NCBI GenBank assembly: GCA_949825065.1
Contig: OX463838.1
Coordinates: 1,612,001 to 1,676,000, forward strand
Direction of reading: 5' to 3'
DNA: 64,000 nt
DNA from: Odontocerum albicorne
Lineage: Eukaryota > Arthropoda > Insecta > Trichoptera > Odontoceridae
Part shown: positions 11,096 to 23,334 of the stretch, one piece after another
How the letters are laid out: every line of letters begins with the position of its first letter
Position numbering within the stretch: the first letter of the stretch is position 1
The notes under the pieces: generated by a model
What the model was told of the DNA's origin: nothing
The model's database searches: none
The model's input: the letters and a program-made list of their open reading frames with translations, nothing else
Translations under genes and position numbers: made by a program

Positions 11096-11955
11096 ATGGA
11101 ATGAAAAATAATTAAGACGGTATATAATCGTGAAATGCATATTTTTACCGATTGACGACGGTATGTTTGGATTTTTTTTAATATAATACATTGAAAAGTC
11201 ATTTAACTTTTAAATTTGTTATATGCAGGAAAAAAACACATTTTTATTTTATCATAATGTTTTTTTATGCATTGAACATATATTGATCATCAGAAACATC
11301 ATAATGTTTGCCACCCAAAGGCGCAATCTTTGAAATAAGCATTAGTCACAATGATGTATTTAACTTCTTAATTTAGCTTTAATGTAAATAGTTGAAATAT
11401 TTTGCGTAAGTTAATAATAATTTTAAGTGTATAGATAAAAATACACACAAATAGTGTACCCCCCCCTCCCCCGAATGGAGAAATGTTCGGTTAATATTGG
11501 CAAACTACGGAACAGTCTATTGTGTAGGAAAGTAATTTATTACCCGTATTCTGACAGGGACACCAAAGAAGTTTGTTTAGTTTAAGTTGGTCCATTTGTC
11601 TGTATTTTTGTTTACATCGATTCTGTTTTAAGAATCATATTTGTATTTGTGTATCTTTCTGCATTTCTCTTCTTTTTATATTCCGCTCTAATTTCTATTC
11701 ATTGAAATATTTTTTTACTCAAAGCTTGTGACAGAACTTTGTGCATTGAGTCTGTCTCATATTATAGTGATGGTCAACCTTTATTTATTTATATGAAGAG
11801 TATCTATAATATTTATACAAGTATATGAAAAAATAAGTTATTTCAAGTTATATAGATTTGTTGGCTGTCATTTGTAATGACTGGTAAACTGGGTTTATAC
11901 CTGTATCTTACTGGGGACAAACCAATATGAAAAAAATGATATTGTAATTTGTTTA
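11096..11955. other. non-coding
   Basis: AT-rich, with a C-rich run near 11460. A short sequence at 11868-11935 (GGTAAACTGGGTTTATACC region) recurs at 13610-13690 and 48085-48145 as a dispersed repeat of unknown type. Confidence 0.45.
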
Positions 11956-12480
11956 AGGACGAGGCCACACCAAAGTGCTTTGTTAGGTGCTAAGCTAGGT
12001 GTTACGTGACTAATATACTAGATGACTGCATGCATGGCCACACCAAAGTGCTTCACACTTATTCATTTAACATTTGGGAGCGGTTGAGTCAACAAACGAT
12101 GCTACTCTCAAAACTAACCAATTTCATTACAACTTACCTTATCTTTATTTACTTCCTGTGCAACTTCATTCCAAAGTGATTTTATTATAGGTGCATTTTT
12201 GTATAATTCGCTCGATGGGTTCCACAAAGGCTCCCTTTTATACACAGCTGTTATTAAAACTTCCGCCATCTTGTAAAATCACTTGGTGACACAATAAAAT
12301 TACCAACACGTCTGTTCGCTAGGAGATTCACTCGGTGACTAATCGTCATGTAGCGTGGTGCGAAACGTGCAGTGTGGCCATTGCGATAGTATGCGGTGTG
12401 TTGGTTTGCTAGGATATGTCGCCTAACTCGCAGCATAGCTCTAAGCACCAAGCGAGACTCCTATTTGTGTGGGTTCGGCC
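11956..12480 (-). mobile_element. PIF/Harbinger-like element with MADF half-exon
   Basis: Flanked by TTA on both sides (11953-11955, 12481-12483), the 3-bp target duplication of Harbinger elements, with ends containing GAGGCCACACC and GTGTGGGTTCGGCC. The minus strand has ATG at 12269 and encodes MAEVLITAVYKREPLWNPSS then SLWNEVAQEVNKDK, the N-terminal half of a MADF domain, with AAG/GTAAGT at the point where the frame leaves the domain. The left terminus is duplicated (GGCCACACCAAAGTGCTT occurs twice). The transposase is absent. Sister copy at 26704-27148. Confidence 0.75.
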
Positions 12481-12483
12481 TTA

Positions 12484-12634
12484 TCAAACACTGTTTATTC
12501 CACTTTTTGTAATGGTATAACCCTACCGGTTTCAAGGTTTTCACCTCATCTTCAGGGGAGCACAAGATGAGGTGAAAGCCTTGAAACCTTGGGCTATACC
12601 GTTACAAAAAGTGGAATAAACAGTGTTTGATATA
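12484..12634. mobile_element. Penelope-like terminal hairpin (solo inverted ends)
   Basis: Two arms of about 65-70 bp, inverted (TCAAACACTGTTTATTCCAC and its complement at the outside). They are the same sequence as the ends of the Penelope-like fragment at 41124-41614. The minus strand at 12500-12560 contains CTGAAGA, a short stem and GAAACC. Confidence 0.65.
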
Positions 12635-12689
12635 ATAAATTACAATGTCTTTAAACCTCCACAGTGTTAATTCCTTAACTATAAATAAT

Positions 12690-12900
12690 ATATGGAAAAA
12701 TTGGCTTACACTTTTTATCAATTGTTGATTGCTGTTGAAATGCATGTATTGAGTAGAAAACACAGTGTGACAATGTATGACAGAATACAGAATTATTTGA
12801 TTAGAGATAAATGTGAACTTGAGACTGATTGTGTCGAGTACGATAAAGAAGAGCACGCTGAGATGGTTTGCGCATGTGGAATGAATGAATGAAGAAAGAC
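12690..12900 (+). mobile_element. non-LTR retrotransposon fragment, family E
   Basis: Encodes VTMYDRIQNYLIRDKCELET, then a MVCACGMNE frame-shifted from the expected WFGHVERMNEE. It aligns with the sequence just downstream of the 21-bp array (10740-10840). Confidence 0.65.
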
Positions 12901-12920
12901 TAAGAAAAAAAATATATATA

Positions 12921-13472
12921 GGGTCTTTCAAATTGAGCAGTTTTTTTTGTAAAATTTTTTAAAATTCTTGAATAAAACACAATTTGCTTTGATTTAAAAA
13001 AACTTTTTATTGGTCATTGAAGTATAATGTATGACATTTAAACACATAAAATAATATCCGCCAAATGCCCACCTCTTGCAGCTCCACAGATGTCCGCTCT
13101 TTTGTCAAAATTTTCGATGACATTTTGGCATAATTACAGTTCTAGCTCATCAATAACGCAAATAATGTCGTCCTTGAGCTCAGGAATTGATCGGGGGTCA
13201 TTATTATAGGCCTGACTTTTCACGTAACCCCAGAGAAAATAGTCCAACGGTGTCAGATCACATGATCTCGGTGGCCAATTAACATCACCGTTTCCGGAGA
13301 TTACAATACGTAAAATAATTCTCAATTTGAACGCGTTGTAGTATTGTATATGACCCCATTTTTATAAATGCCGGTCATTACACATCTCAAATGTCACAAG
13401 ACCCAGGCAAGTTCGCGACACCGTATGCGTTTTATCTAAGAATAAAAAAAAAATGCTCATTTTGAAAGACCC
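12921..13472 (-). mobile_element. Tc1/mariner-like element, deleted (family 4), copy 1
   Basis: 552 bp; ends GGGTCTTTCAAATTGAG and TTTTGAAAGACCC flanked by TA. Minus strand retains only the last catalytic block: WPPRSCDLTPLDYFLWGYVK and ELKDDIICVIDELE. The usual Pro before the third Asp is Cys here and in the two sister copies (22928, 44994). Confidence 0.85.
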
Positions 13473-14095
13473 TATATATGTTATGCATCAGTCAAATGGT
13501 CAAATTTTTATTTATTTATTTATTATCACACATAACAAGAAATAAACATAATTTGCGAAAAAACAACAGGTAATTTAATTTGGACATACAGTTTTAATGG
13601 ATCTGGGTTTGTTGCCTTTTATTTGTCGTATCCCCAGTAAACTAGGCTTTTGCCTGTATCTCACTGAGGATGAGGACTTTGGCTTGGTATGTTCTTTTGT
13701 ATTGTTATTTTAAACTCCATTTAAGATTTTACCATCACTATAGTTGGAGTTGGATTTTATTCAGACCTAAATTATAAAAACTACTCTAAGCGAACATAAG
13801 ACAAACTAACTTGATTCAAGTCTTGATTTGAGAAAAAATGATTCTTCATTAAAAATAATCAACTATTCAATGCAATATATGAATACGTATCTGTACCCTA
13901 GAGGATAAACCACGGAAGTCACTCTGTACCCTAGAGTACATTGCCTCTAAATCGAATTAGAGGCAATGTACTGAATTTTCTGTAATATAACCCATGATAT
14001 GACTGATATCTGGTCTCATTGTGTGTATCAAAATGATTGTGGACCCTCGAAAGAGGATCTTTAGATTCGCAGCTCTGAGGTCACCTGGAATAAAG
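13473..14095. other. non-coding
   Basis: AT-rich; a small perfect hairpin at 13937-13970 (14-bp arms, TACATTGCCTCTAA). No gene recognised. Confidence 0.5.
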
Positions 14096-14872
14096 GCATG
14101 GCAATAGAAATAGAGGCTCAAATAAGGGCATAGCCGCTCTAATAAAGGCTCAAATAAGGGCATAGCCGCACTAATAAAGGCTCAAATAAGGGCATAGCCG
14201 CACTAATAAAGGCTCAAATAAGGGCATAGCCGCACTAATAAAGGCTCAAATAAGGGCATATCCCTACTAATAAAGGCTCAAATAAGGACATAGCCGCACT
14301 AATAAAGGCTCAAATAAGGACATAGCCGCACTAATAAAGGATCAAATAAGGGCATAGCCGCACTAATAAAGGCTCAAATAAGGGCATAGCCGCACTAATA
14401 AAGGCTCAAATAAGGGCATAGCTGCACTAATAAAGGCTCAAATAAGGGCATAGCCGCACTAATAAAGGCTCAAATAAGGGCATAGCCGCACTAATAAAGG
14501 ATCAAATAAGGGCATAGCCGCACTAATAAAGGCTGAAATAATATTGACATAGCCGCACTAATAAAAGATCAAATAAGGGCATAGCCACACTAATAAAGGC
14601 TCAAATAAGGGCATAGTCGCACTAATAAAGGCTCAAATAAGGGCATAGCCGCACTAATAAAGGCTCAAATAAGGGCATAGCCGCACTAATAAAGGCTCAA
14701 ATAAGGGCATAGCCACACTAATAAAGGCTCAAATAAGGGCATAGTCGCACTAATAAAGGCTCAAATAAGGGCATAGTCGCACTAATAAAGGCTCAAATAA
14801 GGGCATAGCCGCACTAATCAAGGCTCAAATAAGGGCATAGCCGCACTAATCAAGGCTCAAATAAGGGCATAT
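14096..14872. repeat. 32-bp minisatellite, about 24 copies
   Basis: Unit GGGCATAGCCGCACTAATAA plus AGGCTCAAATAA, with scattered single-base variants and one degenerate unit near 14536. Confidence 0.95.
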
Positions 14873-15418
14873 CAGCAGAAATAGAGGCGAACATGAATTT
14901 GAAAACCAGATAGAAATGAGCTTAACCCCGAAACGAGTATGGCGAGCAAATTTTTACCTCAAGAGAGTATGAACGTACACGATACGTCCGATATTTTTAT
15001 TCCCTAATACATGAATTTATCCATAAAAAGGACATGGCTCAAATGTTTTTATGTATTCAATTATTTTGTATATGGCGGCTGCAATTACATTATTTATATT
15101 ACTTACAAAATCAATTTTTTATTTTACTTACAAAATCTCACTCGCTTAGAGGTTAATGAAGAATCGAGAGTTAAAGATTGCAAGTAGTTTAATGAGCGAT
15201 TTAAAATCGGTAAAATAACAATATTCATAACCAATCGCTTAAATTAATTAAATTTGAAGTTAAAAGTGATAATAATTGAAATTTTGACATTCACAAAACG
15301 GGCAAAGAGACCTCCTCAGATGAATAAGGTGTCAGTTGAATGAACACATGCAATGAGATCGGATACGAGTCATTTTATGGATTATTTTAGTGAAAATTAT
15401 GTCCATGGCCTTGAATTC
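14873..15418. other. non-coding, with a dispersed repeat
   Basis: 14900-15160 is an inverted, diverged copy of the sequence at 29760-29980 and 31287-31506 (GAGAGTATGAACGTACACG). The nature of the repeat is unknown. Confidence 0.5.
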
Positions 15419-15992
15419 CTATACTAGAGAAAATTTAGGATGGTCCCTGGAACGTTTGAAATGTCATGTCTCAAAGGGATGGGGTAAAATCGTTTTTTTT
15501 TTACAAATCGAATAGTTTTTTTATAAATCGAAAATTTGTTTTTCTCTAAACCGACGTTTTAATTCCTAATTTTCATTATACTGACTTTCTAATGTATTGT
15601 ATGATTTGTATCTATCTTTAAATAGGCCAAGATCCACTATGAATTAATACTAATTACGAACATTTAATTTTATGTATAAAAAAATCGAAAATCCAATTAT
15701 CGTATACCCCATCCCTAGCCAATGCGGACTAACGTAGTGACTTTTGATGAACGCCGCCAAATATTATTTGATTTTAACAAACTGACATATTTTTGATAAT
15801 TTGTAACAAGATGTAACATACTATATTAATTTGTCATTATTGTTAGTTTTATGTAATGTATTTACTTAAATAATTTGCTATTTATTAGAATCGTTGATAA
15901 AATAATTAAAAATGCTGAACATCGTTACAAGGTTGCATTGGGGCGAATTTGTAAAACATCACGGGGACCATGCTACATTTTCTTTAGTATAG
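15419..15992 (-). mobile_element. 570-bp MITE, copy 2
   Basis: Inverted relative to the copy at 7141; same ends (ATACTAGAGAAAATTTAGGA and its counterpart) and same internal CCCATCCC/GGGATGGG pair. Confidence 0.85.
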
Positions 15993-16969
15993 TATGGTGT
16001 ATTTTTGTACAAACTTAGAAACCATTTTTGTCACTTTATCGAAAGTTATCAAATTTTTCCCTTTTATTTCATTTATCACTTTCCGTTTGGATATTTGGGA
16101 TAGAGCCCGCATATAATTAAGAATGAAATTATAATCCATTATTTAATTTGTGTAATTTTTTTTAAGTTTCGAGATTGTTTTCGTGATTTTGTTTTTTTTT
16201 GTATATTGCCTATTAAAAAAAAAATCTAAGTGGAGAATTAATTACATGATTATTTAGATTTTTACTGAAGATATTTCACGTTGAAAAAATATTTTTGTAA
16301 GATGTTTTTTATGAGGAAAATGTTATGCCATTTTGGTACTGTTAAATAGCACAATAATTAAAGGGAACTAACTACACAATATCATTTAGCAATTGTGTTT
16401 TTTTTTATTTAAATCATACATCAAAATGGGTATACACTGTCTAATTTGGTATCGATAAATCTTGGATGTTTTGATTGGGAAATTCTGATATAATTTTTTT
16501 TTGTTTTTAGTTTAGCATTGTGCGATTCACAAATTAAAAATTAATTTGAGGTCTATCTTTTAATTTGAAATTTCTCTTGTTGTTTACCTCTGTTATCAAT
16601 TGTGAATTATAAATAATTAAATTATTTATTATGCTTTCCGGGAATGAAATGATTTTTACGTGATTTTTTAATTTCATTGAATTCCTAGTGACATACGTAT
16701 TGTGGATAGAGAGATTTCTTATTAAATTCTCATAATATTTAATATAATATTCTCATAATACCTTATCATTTTAGATTTCTTTTATAAATGTGGATTTTTA
16801 TTTTATTTTTAAAAGAAGAAAAACCCTGAATATAAATCAGCGGTCAGCAAACATTTTTTGTAAATGACCAAATAGTAAATATGCCCCAAAGGCTCTGTTG
16901 GAAATCGGAGAAAAAAAATGTTTTCACAAATTTATTGTAATAACGTAATAATATAAGTAGACTAAAAAA
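15993..16969. other. AT-rich non-coding
   Basis: No gene or element recognised. Confidence 0.5.
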
Positions 16970-17467
16970 ATACTAGAATTGTTTGAAATACGGGTCTACT
17001 AATTAGAAGAATGGAATTGTTTAAAATACGGTTCTACTAATTAGAAGAATGGAATTGTTTGAAATACGGGTCTACTAATTAGAAGAATGGAATTGTTTGA
17101 AATACGGTTCTACTAATTAGAAGAATGGAATTGTTTGAAATACGGTTCTACTAATTAGAAGAATGGAATTGTTTGAAATACGGTTCTACTAATTAGAAGA
17201 ATGGAATTGTTTGAAATACGGTTCTACTAATTAGAAGAATGGAATTGTTTGAAATACGGTTCTACTAATTAGAAGAATGGAATTGTTTGAAATACGGTTC
17301 TACTAATTAGAAGAATGGAATTGTTTGAAATACGGTTCTACTAATTAGAAGAATGGAATTGTTTGAAATACGGTTCTACTAATTAGAAGAATGGAATTGT
17401 TTGAAATACGGTTCTACTAATTAGAATAATGGAATTGTTTGAAATACGGGTCTACTAATTAGAAGAA
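16970..17467. repeat. 38-bp minisatellite, about 13 copies
   Basis: Unit TACTAATTAGAAGAATGGAA plus TTGTTTGAAATACGGTTC, nearly homogeneous; GGGTC replaces GGTTC in a few units, mostly near the ends. Confidence 0.95.
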
Positions 17468-17479
17468 TCTTTCTTTTCT

Positions 17480-17946
17480 TCCCAGTGTCATGTCAGGTCC
17501 CCCCAACGTTGAATATCACCTCAGAGTAGACATCTTTGTCCCCGGCAGCCCGAAAAAGATCTCCAACGTCCCTTATGCCAGTCCAATCACGTATATTGCG
17601 GAGCCAGGAGATTTGCCTCCTGCCAACACCTCTTCGACCCTCTATTTTGCCTTGGATGATCAGGTGCAGTAATTTGTACTTTGCTCCTCTAAGTCAGCAA
17701 CTCTCTATCAACTTTGGCTCTTTGAAGAACCCTCGTGTTGCTGACCATATCCGTCCAGGGTATCCGTAGCATTCTCCGGTGCATCCACATTTCGAATGAT
17801 TCCAGTCGGTTCACACTACCAACTTTGAGGGTCCATGATTCCACTCCATGCAATAACACTGACCAAACGTAGCATTTGACTAGCCGTTGTCGTAGTTTCA
17901 AGTTTAGATTATCATCGCAGAATACGCTTCGCATTTTATTTGACAT
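17480..17946 (-). mobile_element. non-LTR retrotransposon 3' end, family D
   Basis: Minus strand: LRQRLVKCYVWSVLLHGVES and SFEMWMHRRMLRIPWTD. After a frame break come KYKLLHLIIQGKIEGRRGVG, ISWLRNIRDWTGI and RAAGDKDVYSEVIFNV. This is a reverse-transcriptase C-terminus; it abuts the 38-bp minisatellite. Confidence 0.85.
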
Positions 17947-18990
17947 TGCAGTTCCCGTGGAAACATTAGAAATGTACTGATGACCAACTTTTTCAATCTC
18001 GGAATATCAACACCAATATCGTACTATACAAGGTATAGCGGTATATACTCGTATATGTATAACGTTATTAAAATATCTTTCCTTTTTTTTTAAATAAGTT
18101 GCCATGAAAATGAGATAACTTTCTCTCCATAATATGTCGAGCACACTGCGCTAAGTAACGTGATTAATTAACACAGATCAGTGCATAATGAACACGTCTG
18201 TCAGGACAACTTCTCAACTCTCTTTCTCCTCCGAGTCAAGTGAACATACATACCTTCCCGCTGAAGTGTTGACCACTGAACCCTTCGTTTTAGACTGTGT
18301 AATGATTGTAGTAATTATGTGATTAATTTAATTTAGAACATTAAATTAAGGTAGCTAGTATAATTTGTTAACATTAGTGATCCATTGTGGCTGTTTAAGG
18401 GTACAAAATGTGACTTTTAAATATCCTTACATTGTAAATTCTTTTGAATGAGCCGTTCTTCAAAAAAAGTTTTTACATTCATATAATTGTTGTTCGGCAG
18501 AATAAATCTCGGTGAATTTTATTAAACAACCGCGGTACTCCTCGGTCACAAATTAAAATGAGCAATATTATTAACAAATAACTTTTGTTCATTGACGCAC
18601 ATATTATAACTCTCGGAGAAAAGTGTATCATCGAGTGTATTATTAAATCTCCGTAAATATATCATATTTATTAAGCATCAAACAACTCTCATAATTTTTT
18701 CGGGTTGTGTTTACACTTAAACTATATTTTTATAATTGATGACTTACACATATGATGCCAAGCTGTTAATATTTAATAATAATTTATCATATTTAGACTC
18801 GAATTAACTGAAACATTAGTTCTTATATTTTTCTTTTATTAAAAAAAAAATGTACTTAATTTATGTGAAGGTCCTCACTATGTATCATTGATAGAAACAG
18901 AGTATTTTTTTACAGTACAAAAAGCGCTTTGTCACATTTTCTGTTGGTTTATTTTTTATTAAACAAATATAGTGTAAAAAGATGAAGTGG
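17947..18990. other. non-coding
   Basis: AT-rich; no gene recognised. Confidence 0.5.
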
Positions 18991-19857
18991 AGACGTATTA
19001 TATTCCTCCCTGAGGGATCTTATTATAATTCTCCCTGAGAGATCTCTTTTTATATTTTTCCCTGAGGGATCTAATATAATATTACTCCCTGAGGGATCTG
19101 ATAATATTTCTCCCTGAGGGATGTGTACGATCTGATTACATTCCTTCCTGAGGAATCTGATTATATTTCTCCTCGAGGGATCTGATTATATGTATCCCTG
19201 AGGGATGTGAGGCATCTGATTATATTGTTTCCTGAGGGGTTTGAGGGATCTGATTATATTTCTCCCTGAGGGATCTGATTATATTCCTCTTTGAGGGATC
19301 TGATTATATTCCTCTTTGAGGGATCTGATTATATTCCTCTTTGAGGGATCTGATTACATTCCTCTTTGAGGCATCTGATTATATTCCTCTTTGAGGGATC
19401 TGATTATATTCCTCTTTGAGGCATCTGATTATATTCCTCTTTGAGGGATCTGATTATATTCCTCTTTGAGGGGTCTGATTATATTCCTCTTTGAGGGATC
19501 TGATTATATTCCTCTTTGAGGGATCTGATTATATTCCTCTTTGAGGGATCTGATTATATTCCTCTTTGAGGGATGTGATTATATTCCTCTTTGAGGCATC
19601 TGATTATATTCCTCTTTGAGGCATCTGATTATATTCCTCTTTGAGGCATCTGATTATATTCCTCTTTGAGGCATCTGATTATATTCCTCTTTGAGGCATC
19701 TGATTATATTCCTCTTTGAGGGATCTGATTATATTCCTCTTTGAGGGATCTGATTATATTCCTCTTTGAGGGATCTGATTATATTCCTCTTTGAGGGATC
19801 TGATTATATTCCTCTTTGAGGGATGTGATTATATTCCTCTTTGAGGGATCTGATTAT
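18991..19857. repeat. 25-bp minisatellite, about 34 copies
   Basis: Unit GATTATATTCCTCTTTGAGG plus GATCT. The left 270 bp are heterogeneous (CTCCCTGAGGGA variants); the right part is nearly uniform, with interspersed GGCATCT variants. Confidence 0.95.
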
Positions 19858-20301
19858 TAAATTTTTTAAATTTCACGGTTACATATTTTATGTATTCAAG
19901 TTACTTTCTCTGATTCTTTTACTGTGGTTTGTTTTGTGGTGTATTTTAATACAAAATGATGAAAAAAAATAAGAATCTCGTAAGTCAGTGTTAAATCGAA
20001 TGCCCCTAGTTGATTGGACAGAATGGTTTAAATCCCACGTGGCATTTTAAATTTCCAACATCTGACTGTTCAATGTGAAAAGTTTGCGATATTCCTTTGT
20101 AATAAAGAAACGCTGTTACAGCAATAAAGACAACAAACAATGTATTCAACTTTTTCATTTTTTACCCTTCTCCTTTCAGGTTATGTGAACAGGAGGAAAC
20201 TAAAATGGAAATAAATTATCCTCTCCTAATTTTCTTTTTTAATTTACATCAAAGTGTATTTAGAAGTAGATTCAATGAAAAGCTAGCAATATGTAAGTCA
20301 G
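19858..20301. other. non-coding
   Basis: No gene recognised. Confidence 0.5.
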
Positions 20302-20879
20302 CTATACTCAAGAAAATGTGGCATGGTCCCTGTAACGTTTGAAATTTCATGTCTTGAAGGGATGGGGTAAAATAGTTTTTTTTACAAATCGAATAGTTTT
20401 TTATAAATCGAAAAATTGTTTTCCTCTAAACTGACGTTTTAATTCCTAATTTTCATTAGACTGACTTTCTAATGTATTGTATGATTTGTATCTATCTTTA
20501 AATAGGCCAAGATCCACTATGAATTAATACTAATTACGAACGTTTAATTTTATGTATAAAAAAAAAATCGAAAATCCAATTATCGTATACCCCATCCCTA
20601 GCCAATGCAGACTAACGTAGTGACTTTTGACGAACGTCACCAAATATTATTTGATTTTAACAAACTGATATATTTTTCTAATTTGTAACAAGATGTATTA
20701 ATTTGTAATTATTGTTAGTTTTTTGTAAAATATTTACCTAAATAATTTGCTTTTTATTAGAATCGAGGCTTATATTAAAGTTGATAAAATAATTAAAATT
20801 ACTGAACGTCGTTACAAGGTTGTATTGAGGCGAATTTGTGAAACGTCACAGGGACCATGCTACATTTCCTTTAGTATAG
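20302..20879 (-). mobile_element. 570-bp MITE, copy 3
   Basis: Full-length and in the same orientation as the copy at 15419; ends ATACTCAAGAAAATGTGGCA and TACATTTCCTTTAGTAT. Confidence 0.85.
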
Positions 20880-21149
20880 ACAATAATTTTCTATACAATT
20901 TATATTTTTAAAAGTTTCAATATCATTCATTGGTTTTCTTTAGTCTTTTGCATGGTATCGTTCAACATATCTAAATTGTTAATTTGACATATTGCAGTGT
21001 GTAGCCGGGAGACAATAGTCTTCGACTCCAGCTGTCGACCCTTCGAGCTTAGAACTACTGGAGTAGGCAATGAACTCGCGATTCGTCAAGAGACAACAAC
21101 ATTCACACATACTTGGCACGTATGGGTACTATTACCTGAACTCTTACTA

Positions 21150-21236
21150 GACTGAGACTCTTTCTATCGGGAATTGAACCCGAAACCCCAAGGTGGAAAT
21201 CAAGGTCTTACCAACTAAGCCACGAAGGTCGTCAAT
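21150..21236 (-). mobile_element. tRNA-derived SINE
   Basis: Minus strand holds exact A-box TGGCTTAGTTGG and B-box GGTTCAATTCC about 40 nt apart: the best Pol III promoter pair in the window. Confidence 0.6.
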
Positions 21237-21244
21237 TTTATTGG

Positions 21245-21860
21245 TTGATTGTATACATCTCTAAAAATCTCCTTCGAATCAGCGAAATGAAGGTACTCAG
21301 GAGTATCGCTGGCAAAACTCTTCGTGATAAAGTACGAAACACAGAAATCCGAAGGATGTGCGAAGTTGAAGATATTGTCAGATGGGGACGACAGAGAAAA
21401 AGGTTGTATCCATCCATATGGCTGGAACGAACATATATCCAGAATGGCGGAACCGAGAGCCTAATAACGGCTAGGGACAGTATCCCCCAAGCGAGCAGAC
21501 CTTTTTGTTTTTTTTTTTATCCACTTTGCACGGATTTCTCCTGTTATCTTTTTCAAAATTTTCAAGTCGTCAGCGAACAATTAACATGTCGAGTGACTTA
21601 TGGAATTTTGAATGTCGTCTATTAATATGAGGAATAGTAGGGGGCCTAAATTGGATCCTTGTGGTATACCAGATCTTGCGATAAATTCAACAGAAGACTT
21701 GTTACGTATTGAGATCTTTCTTTTAGGTATGATGCAAATAATTCAATTAGATTATCGCTGAAGACCTCCAGGACGACCTCCCAAAAGATGGAAAGACAGC
21801 TGGCAGTCGACGTCACAAGAGGGAAACGATGCAGGACCATAACAGGCCAACATGCCTAAA
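21245..21860 (+). mobile_element. non-LTR retrotransposon 3' end, family C, interrupted
   Basis: Plus strand: MKVLRSIAGKTLRDKVRNTE, CEVEDIVRWGRQRK, ARDSIPQASRP; then a 259-bp insert (21503-21761); then GRPPKRWKDSWQSTSQE and a stop. The uninterrupted counterpart at 59399-59825 shows the joint exactly. Confidence 0.85.
21503..21761 (-). mobile_element. non-LTR reverse transcriptase fragment inserted in family C
   Basis: Minus strand reads LIELFASYLKERSQYV, a frame break, SGIPQGSNLGPLLFLILID and LFADDLKI (polymerase FADD box), then runs into an A-rich tract at its 3' end (21503-21520). It is flanked by AGACCT on each side (21497-21502, 21762-21767), a 6-bp target-site duplication. The type is CR1/Jockey-like. 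Confidence 0.8.
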
Positions 21861-22150
21861 AGAAGAAGATTGTATACAAAGAAAAAATATTTTTAGGTGA
21901 GGAGTGGCATATGGTGCCTATCAATGGGGCGGGTTGACGTTTTCATTATGAATTTTGAAGATCTTTTTTTACATGTTGGATGGTTGGTTTTTGTTTCTAT
22001 AGAGGCGCTGTCTGTGTCTCCTCACTGGATGGGGTTATTGTTAAAGCAGAAAGAAATTATCTGGTGGGATGGATGAGGACATTTGAAGTTGTCTTGAGTT
22101 GATTGTTTTTCTCGCTGAAAGGGCTTGCCGCCATTTCACAAAAAGAAGTT
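21861..22150. other. non-coding
   Basis: No gene recognised. Confidence 0.45.
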
Positions 22151-22725
22151 AACTATTTATGTAACACTTTTATTGCAAATACAATCTGGCGGGCTTATTG
22201 CCAGGCGGTAATCTCTTCCAACCGACCAGACAAAAATAAATGAAGCAAGTTACGTGGTCACATAAATCATTCAAATGACTATCCATCCCCACGAAATCCA
22301 TAAGCATATACGTGAGCACATGCCCACGAACCCCACAAAGATGGACAATCACCCGAACATTCTTTTTCATATAAAGTGAGATATTGTCAATCAGAATGAA
22401 AGGAAAGGGATGGTGGAGAGGAAAGGAAAAGAAAAATCAGGAATGAAACACGTTATTTTACTGAATAGAAATTAAGAGTTTTTTCAGTCGCTTCTTAAAG
22501 CATGCTAAGGACGGAGTGAGTCTTGTATTGGTTTGTAACTGATTCCAGAGTCTCACTTTATGGACAGTAAAGGACGACGTAAAGAAAGAGGAGCGGTGAA
22601 CTGGAAAGGCCAATAAGCAATCTCTGTTTGAGCGTAGCGCTAATCCATGATTGGAAAGACGCTGAAAATTTTCGGCGAGATAAGAGGGTGCGGCGGGACA
22701 GTTAAGGATGTTATACAATAGAGAC
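22151..22725 (-). mobile_element. CR1/Jockey-like retrotransposon 3' end
   Basis: Minus strand 22458-22718 encodes HRSSFFTSSFTVHKVRLWNQ then LTPSLACFKKRLKKLL with a stop, the C-terminus of CR1/Jockey reverse transcriptases. It is followed by 3' sequence with an open stretch (GWKRLPPGNKPARLYLQ) that I often associate with such element tails. Confidence 0.7.
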
Positions 22726-22927
22726 GGTATGTGAATTTAGTGTATCAATCAAAATTATTTTAAAGTTAATTCAGAAGTTTTTAACTAATAATAATAATTT
22801 ATTTCTGCAAGGGTGATGCAACACATGCCATATAAAAAAAAACAGAAGTAATAAAGAGTTAGTACATATATAGGCATATAAAATAAATTTGTTTTTAAAT
22901 AAAAAAACTTAACTGTTCTGTTGTGAA

Positions 22928-23332
22928 GGGTCTTTCAAATTGAGTGTTTTTTTTTTTTAATTCTTGGATAAAACACAGATGGAGTCGCGAACTTGCCTGG
23001 GTTTTGTGACATTTGAGAAGTGTAATGTATGACATTTATAAAAATGAAGTCATATACAACACAATGCATTCAAATTGTTGAATTATTTTATGTATTGTAA
23101 TCTCTGGAAACGGTGATGTTAATTGGCCACCAAGATCATGTGATCTGACACCGTTGGACTATTTTCTCTGGGGTTACGTGAAAAGCCAGGTCTAAGAATG
23201 ACCCCTGATCAATTCCTGAGCTGAAGGACGAAATTATTCGCATTATTGGTGAGTTAGAACCGCAATTATGCTAAAATGTCATGGAAAATTTTGACATTTG
23301 GCGGATATTGTTTTTTGTGTTTTAATGTTATA
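22928..23332 (+). mobile_element. Tc1/mariner-like element (family 4), copy 2, truncated
   Basis: Starts GGGTCTTTCAAATTGAG; plus strand WPPRSCDLTPLDYFLWGYVK. Its right end is lost where the family-5 mariner begins at 23335. Confidence 0.8.
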
Positions 23333-23334
23333 TA

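Noticed and set aside
14096..19857. CRISPR-like arrays
   Set aside because: Units are contiguous tandem repeats without unique spacers, in an insect-type nuclear sequence.
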